From positions 2,347,001-2,411,000 of the forward strand of contig NZ_JALJWF010000001.1 in the NCBI RefSeq assembly GCF_024168645.1: 64,000 nucleotides of DNA, written 5' to 3'. Origin of the DNA: Pseudomonas sp. GGS8 (GTDB lineage Bacteria > Pseudomonadota > Gammaproteobacteria > Pseudomonadales > Pseudomonadaceae). Of the stretch, positions 18,964 through 27,473 are shown piece by piece. The notes under the pieces are model-generated. The model had not been told where the DNA came from. It made no database searches and saw only the letters and a program-made list of their open reading frames with translations. Positions within the stretch are counted from its first letter, which is position 1; every line of letters starts with the position of its first letter. A program made the position numbers and the translations under genes.

Positions 18964-19416
18964 TCAAGGACGACGCATCCCGATATGCGGAATCTCATCC
19001 TCCAGGTATTCCTCACCCACCACCACAAACCCGTACCGCCCGTAGTACCCCTGCAAATGCGCCTGTGCCGAGAGGTAGATAGGCACCTCGGGCCAGTGCT
19101 TCTCGGCCTGTTTCAACGCCTGGTTCATCAACTCATGCCCAAGCCCGGCACCGCGTGCCTGGGGTGCAATGATCACTCGGCCAATCACCACGTCGCCGCC
19201 TTGTAATTCCGGGTCGAGCAAGCGTAGGTAGGCCATCAGCCGATCCCCGTCCCAACCCATCAAATGGCAGGTGTCACCTTCCAGGTCCTGACCATCGACG
19301 TCTTGATAAGCGCATTTTTGCTCGACGATGAACACCTCGGCGCGCAACTGCAAAATGGCGTACAGCTGCTCTTTGCCCAGATCGCTGTGGTGTTTGCAGA
19401 CCCAATCGATTGTCAT
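18964..19416 (-). CDS. elaA: GNAT acetyltransferase, ElaA family
   Basis: A 150-residue GNAT enzyme resembling ElaA: LYAILQLRAEVFIVEQKCAYQDVDGQD near the N-terminus, the acetyl-CoA loop APQARGAGLGHELM, and a C-terminal YGRYGFVVVGEEYLEDEIPHIGM. Substrates of the family are poorly defined. ATG at 19414-19416 has AAGGA eight bases upstream; the in-frame GTG six bases earlier is too close to that site. Confidence 0.9.
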   Translation of the reverse strand: MTIDWVCKHHSDLGKEQLYAILQLRAEVFIVEQKCAYQDVDGQDLEGDTCHLMGWDGDRLMAYLRLLDPELQGGDVVIGRVIIAPQARGAGLGHELMNQALKQAEKHWPEVPIYLSAQAHLQGYYGRYGFVVVGEEYLEDEIPHIGMRRP

Positions 19417-19673
19417 CTTCACATTCCTTGAACAACGTAGCTTCGATACTAAGCGCCCTGAGACGGGATGTCTTTATGGCAGAAGAATCTGTGATGAGGG
19501 CCAAAATGCCATCATTCATTTCTCGCGAAATTGTCTTCTTTGTGTAATCTGCAATGAAGCGCTGTGCAATGGCCTCAATGAGCTAATGTTAGGACCTGGG
19601 TTCGCCGATAGAGGGGCCTTGGAGTTTTGGCTGAAAAACACGTTGGGCAGCTCGCCCGCTAAGGATTTCTGGC

Positions 19674-20411
19674 ATGCCGCGATTGCGTCGAGCGTTTGCT
19701 TTGATCGGATTGCTGTTGCTGACACAGACCGCGGCCGCGGAAAAGCTGCGTCTGGTAGCCGATGCCTGGCCACCCTTTACCGATGCCACGCTGGTTAATG
19801 GCGGGGTGGCTACGGACATCGTCAGCACCGCGCTGGCCCGGGCCGGTTACGCCAGCGATTTCGAACAGGTGCCGTGGGCGCGAGCCTTGCTTGGGGTCGG
19901 CGAGGGACGTTACGACGTACTGATCAACACCTGGTACACCGACGAGCGCACGAAGCTGGGGCAATTTTCCGGTGAGTACCTGCTCAACCGCGTGCGCTTT
20001 CTCAAGCGCAAAGACACGCCAATCGAATTCAGCAACCTGCAACAACTGCACACCTACCCGATAGCGGTGGTACGCGGTTATGCCTATTCGCACGAATTTG
20101 ACGACGATGTGTCGTTGCAGAAAGTCCCGGTGCATAACTTCGCCATGGCCGTGCGCATGGTTGCGGCCGATCGGGTCAAGCTGACCCTGGAAGACGAGTT
20201 CGTCGCCCGGTATTACCTCGCGCGGGAATCACCCAAAGTGCGCAATGCCGTGGAGTTTCTGCCCAAGCCGTTGAGCGAGAACAGCCTGCATATTCTGGTG
20301 AGCCTGAAAAATCCGCAGCATGAACAGATCGTCGCCGGTTTCGACCGCGAGATTGCGGCGATGAAGGCTGATGGGAGTTATGAGAAGTTGCTCAGGCAGC
20401 ATGGGATGTAA
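19674..20411 (+). CDS. Periplasmic solute-binding protein (amino-acid type, SBP family 3)
   Basis: A 245-residue protein with a signal peptide (ALIGLLLLTQTAAAE), then a type II binding-protein fold: LRLVADAWPPFTD, GGVATDIVSTALARAGY, GRYDVLINTWYTDER. It has no ABC permease or ATPase beside it, so it may be an orphan binding protein or a sensor partner. The ligand cannot be told from the sequence; polar amino acids are typical of the family. Confidence 0.85.
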   Translation: MPRLRRAFALIGLLLLTQTAAAEKLRLVADAWPPFTDATLVNGGVATDIVSTALARAGYASDFEQVPWARALLGVGEGRYDVLINTWYTDERTKLGQFSGEYLLNRVRFLKRKDTPIEFSNLQQLHTYPIAVVRGYAYSHEFDDDVSLQKVPVHNFAMAVRMVAADRVKLTLEDEFVARYYLARESPKVRNAVEFLPKPLSENSLHILVSLKNPQHEQIVAGFDREIAAMKADGSYEKLLRQHGM

Positions 20412-20450
20412 TGGGTTTGATCCGGTGTTTGTGTTGAAGCTGCTGGCCTC

Positions 20451-20515
20451 ATCGCGGGCAAGCCCGGCTCCCACAGGATTTGCACAAAGCTGTGGGAGCG
20501 TGGCTTGCCCGCGAT
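20451..20515. repeat. REP pair, GGGCTTGCCCGC subfamily
   Basis: Two inverted REP arms with a short spacer between the binding-protein gene and the convergent yccS gene. Confidence 0.9.
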
Positions 20516-20540
20516 GACGTCAGGCCAGTCGCCACGGCGC

Positions 20541-22724
20541 TCAAGTCTCGCTGGTGTCCTTGATGAGATGCGCCGCCAGCGTCCGCAACGGCCCCAGTTG
20601 CCGGCAGATCAACGCCAGTTGCGTCTGCACCAGGCGCTGCCCTTCATCGATTTCATCCGGCATCTGCTCAAGCTCATTGGCCAGCGCTTCTTCCTCATCA
20701 CTCTGAATTGCAATCGGCTGTTTGCTCGCCAGACCCTGGGCGATTGCGTCGAGGCTGGCGGCCAGGCTCACACCGGCGCCGTCGATCAAGTGCTCTCGCA
20801 CATCCGACGGCAGTTGGGTTTCACGGTGTGCCCCCAGGCCCGACAAATAGCTGAGCAAGGTGTGTGACAACACCAGGAAACGGAACCCGACATCCGCTTC
20901 CTTACGGAAGTGCCCCGGCTCCATCAGCATGTTGGCCAGCGTCGTCGACAACGCCGCGTCGGCGTTGTGCGCGTTGCGTCGGGCCAGGCGGTAAGCCAGG
21001 TCATCGCTTTTACCGGCGGCGTATTGCTGCATGATCTGGTGCAGGTAAATGCTGTTGCAGGTCAGGGTATTGGCCAGCACTTTGTTCAGGCGTCGCCCCT
21101 GCCAGTCCGGCAGAAACAGGAACACCGCCAGCCCCGCGATCAGGCTGCCGAGCAAGGTATCGAACAGTCGTGGCAGGAGCAGCCCGTAACCGTCGCCCAC
21201 CTGGTTGAAGCAGAACAGCACCATGATCGTAATGGCGGCAGTCGCCAGGGTGTAGCGGGTGGTGCGGTTGGTAAAGAACACCACCCCGGCAACGATGGCG
21301 AAGCTCGACTGGATCAACGGGTTCGGGAACAGATCGAACAGCGCCCAGGCCACGGTCAGGCCGATGGCGGTGCCGATGATCCGCTGGCCCAGTTTGCGGC
21401 GGGTGGCGCCGTAGTTCGGCTGACAGACAAACAGCGTGGTGAGGATGATCCAGTAACCTTGCGAGGGGTGGATCAAATGCACCATCGCGTAGCCGATGCT
21501 CAATGCCAGGGGCAGGCGCAGGGCGTGGCGGAACAACAAGGACGTCGGCGTCAGCTGTGTGCGCAAGCGAATCCACACATCCTTGAGGCTGCGTGGCGAA
21601 CGGTCGAGCAGGCTGCTGTCGGTGGCGTCTGCGAGCGCATCGGGGTTGCTGGCGTCGCTGAGCAAACGGTCGAGGGTGCCGAGGTTGGCGGCCAATGCCC
21701 GCAACGACCGCAGCAGACCGCGCCACGCCGGGTTGCTCTGGATGCGCAGGTGTTCGAGGGAGGCGTGCAGGTCGCTCAGGGCTTCGGCGAAGCTGGCGTC
21801 ATAAGTGAACGGCTGGCGCATCTGGATCGATTCTGCCAATGCGCGGCACGCCTTGCCTTGCTGGCGCAGCAGGCGCTGACAGCGGAACAGCACGTCACTG
21901 TGGAAGAACGCCTCGGCCAGCGCGTTGTAAGGGTAGTGCGAGGAGCTGGCGCGCTCGTGGATGTCCTGGGCGAGGAAGTACAGTTTCAGGTAGCGGCTGA
22001 CTTTCGCGCCCGGTCGGCCATCGCCGACCCGGTGCAGAATGATTTCCTTGGCGGCGTTCAGGGCCGCCACCACCCGACCGTTCTGCTGGGCCAGTTCCAG
22101 GCGGCGCGCTTCCACGTCCAACTGCCGGATCGGTTCGAACAGCGATGATTTCAGTTTCAGGTAATAACCCAGTTCACGGAACAACCGCGCCAGGCTCTGT
22201 TGCACCGGCTGGTTGGAAAACAGCGCCTGCCACAGCACCGAAAGCAAGCCATACCACGCCGCACCGGCCACCAGCAGTACCGGCTCGTGCCAGAAATCAG
22301 TGACCGCGCCGCCGCGCTGGTCCACGCCGATCATGGTGTAGACCGACAGAATCAGCGTCGCTGATGCAATCGCGCCATAACGTTCGCCCAGCGCGCCGAG
22401 CATGGTCAGGCAGAAACTGGCCAGGGCAAAGGCGATGATAAAGAGGATGGGGTAGGGGAAAAGCAGTTCGACGGACAGGGCCGCGACCATGAAACACACC
22501 AGCGTCACGGCCAGCGCATTGAGGCGGCCCTGCCAACTGTCGTCGGTTTCGGCCAGGGCGCTGGCGATGATCCCCAGGAACAGCGGGATCAGCAGCCCCA
22601 TTTGATCCTGATACCAACACAGCGCCATGGTGCCGGTCAGGGCGATGAATACCCGAACGCTGTAACTGAATTTATCCAGCGCCCAGAGGCGACGCAGAGA
22701 CTGCCGAAATGTGGTCGATGACAT
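20541..22724 (-). CDS. yccS: YccS-family inner-membrane protein (FUSC superfamily)
   Basis: A 727-residue protein with two clusters of membrane helices (about residues 20-160 and 395-520), each followed by a soluble helical domain, the layout of YccS/FUSC putative exporters related to fusaric-acid and aromatic-acid efflux pumps. Helix-rich stretches such as IPLFLGIIASALAETDDSW and LRLPLALSIGYAMVHL are typical. The transported substrate is not known. It stands alone, without an AaeA/HlyD-type partner. Confidence 0.88.
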   Translation of the reverse strand: MSSTTFRQSLRRLWALDKFSYSVRVFIALTGTMALCWYQDQMGLLIPLFLGIIASALAETDDSWQGRLNALAVTLVCFMVAALSVELLFPYPILFIIAFALASFCLTMLGALGERYGAIASATLILSVYTMIGVDQRGGAVTDFWHEPVLLVAGAAWYGLLSVLWQALFSNQPVQQSLARLFRELGYYLKLKSSLFEPIRQLDVEARRLELAQQNGRVVAALNAAKEIILHRVGDGRPGAKVSRYLKLYFLAQDIHERASSSHYPYNALAEAFFHSDVLFRCQRLLRQQGKACRALAESIQMRQPFTYDASFAEALSDLHASLEHLRIQSNPAWRGLLRSLRALAANLGTLDRLLSDASNPDALADATDSSLLDRSPRSLKDVWIRLRTQLTPTSLLFRHALRLPLALSIGYAMVHLIHPSQGYWIILTTLFVCQPNYGATRRKLGQRIIGTAIGLTVAWALFDLFPNPLIQSSFAIVAGVVFFTNRTTRYTLATAAITIMVLFCFNQVGDGYGLLLPRLFDTLLGSLIAGLAVFLFLPDWQGRRLNKVLANTLTCNSIYLHQIMQQYAAGKSDDLAYRLARRNAHNADAALSTTLANMLMEPGHFRKEADVGFRFLVLSHTLLSYLSGLGAHRETQLPSDVREHLIDGAGVSLAASLDAIAQGLASKQPIAIQSDEEEALANELEQMPDEIDEGQRLVQTQLALICRQLGPLRTLAAHLIKDTSET

Positions 22725-22842
22725 GAAGTGCGAAGGCCTTCCGAGGCAATGACGCTAAATTGAGCCACTAATGACGCCGACGCAATGGCGCCGATCACAT
22801 CAGATAGCAAAATCTGTTCCTTCAAGCTCAACACATAACCAA

Positions 22843-22932
22843 TGTGGGAGCGAGCCTGCTCGCGATGAGGCCGGCACATTCAACATTGATGTCGACGGTC
22901 AGACCGCTATCGCGAGCAGGCTCGCTCCCACA
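22843..22932. repeat. REP pair, GAGCCTGCTCGC subfamily
   Basis: Inverted arms TGTGGGAGCGAGCCTGCTCG and complement. The spacer contains ACATTCAACATTGATGTCGACGG, which closely resembles the spacer of the element at 50362 although that element has different arms. Confidence 0.9.
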
Positions 22933-22946
22933 GATTATTGGTTGAG

Positions 22947-24125
22947 TCAGACGTACTGCGCCGCCGCGTAACCGGAGGCCCAGGCCCACTGAAAGTTGAA
23001 ACCGCCCAGATGCCCGGTGACGTCGAGCACTTCGCCGATGAAATACAGGCCAGGGCTTTTCAGCGATTCCATGGTCTTGGACGATACCTCGCGCGTGTCG
23101 ACGCCACCCAGGGTCACTTCGGCCGTGCGGTAGCCTTCAGTGCCGGCGGGCACCACTTTCCAGCTCGCCAGTTTTTCGGCGATGTCGGCAATTTCCGCGT
23201 GGGTGTACTGCTTCATCGGTTTGGAGACGAACCAGTTGTCCGCCAGCAGGTTGGCCATCTTCTTGGTGAAGATTTCACCGAGCAGGGTTTTCAATTCGCT
23301 GTTCGGGCGCTCGACTTGCTGTTGTTGCAGCCAGCTCGGTACGTCGTGATCCGGCATCAGGTTGATCTCTACCGTGTCGCCGGATTCCCAGAACGAAGAA
23401 ATCTGCAAAATCGCCGGGCCGCTGAGGCCGCGGTGGGTGAACAGGATGTTCTCGCGGAAACTCTGGTCGTTGCAGCTCACCAGGCAATCCACCGACGTAC
23501 CGGACAGCTCGGTGCAAAGCTCCTTGAGCTGATCGGTGATGGTGAATGGCACGAGGCCGGCGCGGGTTGGCAGCAGGTCGTGGCCGAACTGTTTGGCCAC
23601 CTGATAGCCGAAACCGGTGGCGCCGAGGGTCGGAATCGACAGGCCGCCGGTGGCGATCACCAGGGATTGGCAAGTGATCTGGCCTAGCGTGGTATCCAGC
23701 AGATAACCGCTTTCGAGCTTCTCGATGGTCTGGATCGAGGTGTCCAGGTGCAAGCTGACGCCAACCTGATTGCACTCGTCGAGCAGCATGTCGAGGATGT
23801 CGCTGGATTTGTTATCGCAGAACAACTGGCCGAGTTTTTTCTCGTGGTACGGCACACCGTGTTTGGCCACCAGACCGATGAAGTCCCACTGGGTATAACG
23901 CGCCAACGCAGATTTGCAGAAATGGGCGTTCTGCGAGAGGAAATTGCCCGGTTCGGTGTACATGTTGGTGAAGTTGCAGCGGCCACCGCCCGACATGAGG
24001 ATTTTCTTGCCGGCCTTGTTCGCGTGGTCGAGCAATAGCACCTTGCGCCCGCGCCCGGCGGCGGTCAGCGCGCACATCAATCCTGCGGCGCCAGCGCCAA
24101 TGATCACGACTTCGGTAGAGCGCAA
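22947..24125 (-). CDS. BaiN/HI0933-like FAD-dependent oxidoreductase
   Basis: A 392-residue flavoprotein with the FAD-binding motif VVIIGAGAAGLMCAL, the family signature GKKILMSGGGRCNFTN, and a C-terminal GLYFIGEVLDVTGHLGGFNFQWAWASG. The family includes reductases acting on bile-acid intermediates, but the physiological substrate in Pseudomonas is unknown. The start was set at the TTG 24123-24125, with GAGGA seven bases upstream giving MRSTEVVIIGAG; another TTG lies 18 bases upstream. The gene stands alone between REP elements. Confidence 0.88.
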   Translation of the reverse strand: MRSTEVVIIGAGAAGLMCALTAAGRGRKVLLLDHANKAGKKILMSGGGRCNFTNMYTEPGNFLSQNAHFCKSALARYTQWDFIGLVAKHGVPYHEKKLGQLFCDNKSSDILDMLLDECNQVGVSLHLDTSIQTIEKLESGYLLDTTLGQITCQSLVIATGGLSIPTLGATGFGYQVAKQFGHDLLPTRAGLVPFTITDQLKELCTELSGTSVDCLVSCNDQSFRENILFTHRGLSGPAILQISSFWESGDTVEINLMPDHDVPSWLQQQQVERPNSELKTLLGEIFTKKMANLLADNWFVSKPMKQYTHAEIADIAEKLASWKVVPAGTEGYRTAEVTLGGVDTREVSSKTMESLKSPGLYFIGEVLDVTGHLGGFNFQWAWASGYAAAQYV

Positions 24126-24167
24126 AACGGTGTCCTCACACAAATTTTAAATTCACCGGCAAACCAA

Positions 24168-24273
24168 TGTGGAAGCGGCGGTGCGACGATTCGACTTGCC
24201 CGCGATGGCGGACTGACAGACAACATTGATGTTGAATGTGCTGGCCTCATCGCGGGCAAGCCCGCTCCCACAG
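24168..24273. repeat. REP pair with one degenerate arm
   Basis: The right arm (24249-24273, ATCGCGGGCAAGCCCGCTCC) is intact. The left arm (from 24168, TGTGGAAGCGGC...CTTGCCCGCGAT) carries several changes. The spacer contains AACATTGATGTTGA, as in the elements at 22843 and 50362. Confidence 0.8.
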
Positions 24274-24288
24274 GGAAGTGCGCTGTTC

Positions 24289-25674
24289 TTACAGGATGCG
24301 AACGCGCAGCGAACGGCCTTTGATTTTACCGTCGTTCAGGCGCTGCAAGGCTTGCTTGGCGATGCCGCGTTCCACGGCCACATAGGCCTGGAAGTCGAAA
24401 ATCGCGATCTTGCCGACCTGGGCGCCGGGAATGCCCGCCTCACCGGTCAGTGCGCCGAGAATGTCGCCCGGACGCACTTTGTCTTTACGGCCCGCACCAA
24501 TGCACAGTGTGCTCATCACTGGCAGCAGCGGCCCGGCGCCCTGGGACGTGAGGTTATCCACCTGATCCCAATTCAACGGCGACTTCTGCAGTTGCTCGAT
24601 GGCCTGGGCGCGGTGGGCTTCGGACGGTGCAACCAGACTGATCGCAATGCCTTTCTCACCGGCGCGACCGGTACGGCCGACACGGTGAATGTGGATTTCC
24701 GAGTCACGGGCCAGTTCGACGTTGATCACCATGTCCAGCGCATCGATGTCCAGGCCACGTGCGGCAACGTCGGTGGCGACCAGTACCGACGTACTGCGGT
24801 TGGCGAACATCGCCAACACCTGGTCGCGGTCACGCTGTTCCAGATCGCCGTGCAGGCCGACGGCGGAGATGCCTTTGGACGTCAGGTGATCGACGGTTTC
24901 CTGAACCTGCTGCTTGGTGAAGCAGAAGGCCACGCAGGACGCCGGACGGAAGTGGCCGAGCACCTTGGTCACCGCGCTCATGCGCTCTTCCGGGGAAATC
25001 TCGTAGAAACGCTGCTCGATCTGCGTGTCGTCGTGGAACGCCTCGGCCTTCACTTGCTGCGGATTGCGCATGAACTTCGACGCCAGCTGCTTGATGCCCA
25101 CCGGGTACGTGGCGGAGAACAGCAGGGTCTGGCGACGTTCCGGGCACTGGGCGATGATTTCTTCGATGGAATCGTAGAAACCCATGTCGAGCATGCGGTC
25201 GGCTTCGTCGAGGATCAGCGTGTTCAGGCCGTGAAGCACCAGCGAACCCTTGCGCAGGTGTTGCTGGATGCGCCCCGGAGTGCCGACGATGATGTGCGCG
25301 CCGTGCTCCAGCGAGCCGATCTGGGGGCCGAAAGACGCCCCGCCGCACAGGGTCAGGACCTTGATGTTGTCTTCGGAACGGGCCAGGCGACGGATTTCCT
25401 TGGCGACCTGGTCGGCCAGCTCACGGGTCGGGCAGATGACCAGTGCCTGACAACCGAAGAAGCGTGGATTGATCGGGTTCAGCAGGCCGATACCGAAGGC
25501 CGCGGTCTTGCCGCTGCCGGTCTTGGCCTGGGCGATCAGGTCCATCCCCTTGAGGATCACCGGCAAGCTTTGCGCCTGGATCGGCGTCATCTGGGCATAA
25601 CCGAGGGAGTCGAGGTTAGCCAGCATGGCGGCGGACAGCGGCAAAGTATTAAAAGCGGTGGCGATGGTGGTCAC
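24289..25674 (-). CDS. dbpA: ATP-dependent RNA helicase DbpA
   Basis: A DEAD-box helicase of about 461 residues that remodels 23S rRNA during 50S assembly. Motifs in order: Q motif (MTPIQAQSLP), AKTGSGKT, PTRELA, GG, TPGR, DEAD, SAT, and HRVGRTGR. The C-terminal RNA-binding domain (ALTGEAGIPGAQVGKIAIFDFQAYVAV) is the DbpA type that recognises hairpin 92. The start was set at GTG 25672-25674 (MTTIATAFNTLPL), which matches the family. A TTG 15 bases upstream is possible; neither has a strong ribosome site. Confidence 0.95.
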   Translation of the reverse strand: MTTIATAFNTLPLSAAMLANLDSLGYAQMTPIQAQSLPVILKGMDLIAQAKTGSGKTAAFGIGLLNPINPRFFGCQALVICPTRELADQVAKEIRRLARSEDNIKVLTLCGGASFGPQIGSLEHGAHIIVGTPGRIQQHLRKGSLVLHGLNTLILDEADRMLDMGFYDSIEEIIAQCPERRQTLLFSATYPVGIKQLASKFMRNPQQVKAEAFHDDTQIEQRFYEISPEERMSAVTKVLGHFRPASCVAFCFTKQQVQETVDHLTSKGISAVGLHGDLEQRDRDQVLAMFANRSTSVLVATDVAARGLDIDALDMVINVELARDSEIHIHRVGRTGRAGEKGIAISLVAPSEAHRAQAIEQLQKSPLNWDQVDNLTSQGAGPLLPVMSTLCIGAGRKDKVRPGDILGALTGEAGIPGAQVGKIAIFDFQAYVAVERGIAKQALQRLNDGKIKGRSLRVRIL

Positions 25675-25733
25675 GGGACTGGCCTGCAAAACAAAATGTC
25701 GCGCAGTGTATCAGTCCCATGGCCATTCGCCCG

Positions 25734-25877
25734 TAGTTTCCAGACGAGAAGTCGCCGAGCGAAGGCCAGGCAAGGCGAAAACAGGCGAGAAAGCGGAGTT
25801 GGCTTTAGTCAATGAGCATTTCGAGTCTGTTTTCAAGGCTGCATGGTCGAGCGCAGGCACTTATCGTCTGGAAACTA
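25734..25877. mobile_element. 144-bp MITE-like element with perfect 14-bp terminal inverted repeats
   Basis: Begins TAGTTTCCAGACGA (25734-25747) and ends TCGTCTGGAAACTA (25864-25877), exact complements. The terminal TA on each side could be a TA target duplication. No coding capacity is seen. The right end supplies the stop codon (TAG, 25875-25877) of the MdtD-like gene and the element lies upstream of dbpA. Confidence 0.75.
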
Positions 25878-27299
25878 AGGCTCTATGTGTTCTTCCGGAT
25901 GCTCGCGCCGTCCGTCCGTTCTGGACAGTTGCGAGAAGATCGTTGCAGCCAGCATCGCCATGATTCCTACCGTCACAAAAGTCAGCTGGAACGCGCCCAG
26001 CACCGTGTCCACGCCGTCGTTGCCCATCTCCGCCGTGAAGCCGCCGAGCAGCGCACCGGCGCACGCCACGCCCAGGCTCAAGGACAATTGCGCTACCACC
26101 GACAGCAAGCTGTTGCCGCTGCTGGCGCTGGCGTCGTCGAGGTCGATCAGTGTCACGGTATTCATCGCGGTGAACTGCAAGGAGTTGATCGCCCCCAGAA
26201 TCGCCAACTGGCCCAGCAGCAGCCAATACGGCGTCTGCTCGCTGACCAGGCCCATGCTCGCCAGCATGATCCCCAGCGCCAGGGTGTTGCCGGTCAGCAC
26301 GATGCGGTAGCCGAAACGTTCGATCAGCGGCCGCGCCACCGATTTGGCGACCATTGCCGCAGCGGCCAGGGGCAGCATGCTCATCCCGGCCTGTGACGGT
26401 GAATAACCCAGCGCCACTTGCAACAGCAACGGCACCAGGAACGGCAATGCGCCGCTGCCCAACCGGGCGAACAGATTGCCGAGGATGCCCACGGCAAACG
26501 TCCGGGTCTTGAACAGCGATGGCGCAAACAACGGATTGTCGGTGTGCCCGGCCCGCAGCCAATACGCCGCCAGACAGGCCATGCCGGCAAACAACAGCAA
26601 CATCACCCGCAAGTGCGGTAAATGCAGTTCGCCGAGGCCTTCCATGGCGATGGTGATCAGCACCATCGCTGCGCCGAACAGCAAAAAGCCCAGGCTATCG
26701 AAGCGGGTGCGTTCACTGCCGCGCAGGTCGGGAATGAATTTCCACACCGCATAGCAGCCGATCACACCCACCGGCAGGTTAATCAGGAAGATCCAGTGCC
26801 AGGTCAGGTATTGCACCATCCAGCCGCCCATGGTCGGGCCGATCAGCGGGCCGAGCAGGCCGGGAATGGTGATGAACCCCATGATCCGCACGAGATCCGA
26901 GCGCGGATACGCGCGCAGCACCACCAATCGTCCGACCGGCAGCATCAAGGCGCCGCCCAGGCCCTGGATCACCCGGGCGCCGATCAGCATGCTCAGAGTG
27001 CTCGACAGGGCGCAGAGCAATGAGCCGATGCTGAACAACAGGATGGCGCCGAAGAAGATTTTCTTGGTGCCGAAACGGTCGGCGATCCAGCCAGAGGCGG
27101 GGATCAACAAGGCGACGGTGAGCATGTAGGCGATGATCACACCCTGCATGCGCAGCGGGTCTTCGGCCAGGTCCCGGGCCATGGCGGGGAGGGCGGTGTT
27201 GAGGATCGTCCCGTCGAGGGACTGCATGAAAAAGGCAATGGCCACGACCCACGGCAACCAGCGGGCGGTGACAGCGTCGAGGGGTTGGCGGTTGGGCAT
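25875..27299 (-). CDS. mdtD: DHA2-type MFS multidrug exporter (MdtD-like)
   Basis: A 474-residue inner-membrane protein with about 14 predicted helices, the DHA2 proton-antiporter layout. Signatures are FFMQSLDGTILNTALPAMA (motif D1), GWIADRFGTKK (motif A) and LGGALMLPVGRL, PGLLGPLIGPTMGGW (motif C). Similarity to E. coli MdtD is evident throughout. The substrate is unknown. The C-terminus ends inside the terminal repeat of a MITE-like element, so the last residues (near HIEP) may have been changed by that insertion. Confidence 0.88.
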   Translation of the reverse strand: MPNRQPLDAVTARWLPWVVAIAFFMQSLDGTILNTALPAMARDLAEDPLRMQGVIIAYMLTVALLIPASGWIADRFGTKKIFFGAILLFSIGSLLCALSSTLSMLIGARVIQGLGGALMLPVGRLVVLRAYPRSDLVRIMGFITIPGLLGPLIGPTMGGWMVQYLTWHWIFLINLPVGVIGCYAVWKFIPDLRGSERTRFDSLGFLLFGAAMVLITIAMEGLGELHLPHLRVMLLLFAGMACLAAYWLRAGHTDNPLFAPSLFKTRTFAVGILGNLFARLGSGALPFLVPLLLQVALGYSPSQAGMSMLPLAAAAMVAKSVARPLIERFGYRIVLTGNTLALGIMLASMGLVSEQTPYWLLLGQLAILGAINSLQFTAMNTVTLIDLDDASASSGNSLLSVVAQLSLSLGVACAGALLGGFTAEMGNDGVDTVLGAFQLTFVTVGIMAMLAATIFSQLSRTDGRREHPEEHIEP

Positions 27300-27330
27300 G
27301 GGGCCTCTTTGTCAGGTAGTGCTCGGTCCC

Positions 27331-27462
27331 TGTGGCGAGGGGGCTTGCCCCCGTTGGGCTGCGAAGCGGCCCCAGACCGGCAAACGCGCTCCGTCAGACA
27401 GACCGCACTCACCGGATTTACGACTGCTACGCAGTCGAACGGGGGCAAGCCCCCTCGCCACA
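27331..27462. repeat. Paired REP, GAGGGGGCTTGCCCCC family
   Basis: Arms TGTGGCGAGGGGGCTTGCCC and complement, with a spacer containing GGCTGCGAAGCGGCCCCA and GGATTTACGACTGCTACGCA that closely matches the element at 56019. Confidence 0.92.
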
Positions 27463-27473
27463 AGGTTTTGTGT

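Noticed and set aside
24226..25815. 529-codon plus-strand frame opposite dbpA
   Set aside because: The minus strand encodes all DEAD-box motifs. The plus frame also runs through a REP and the MITE-like element.
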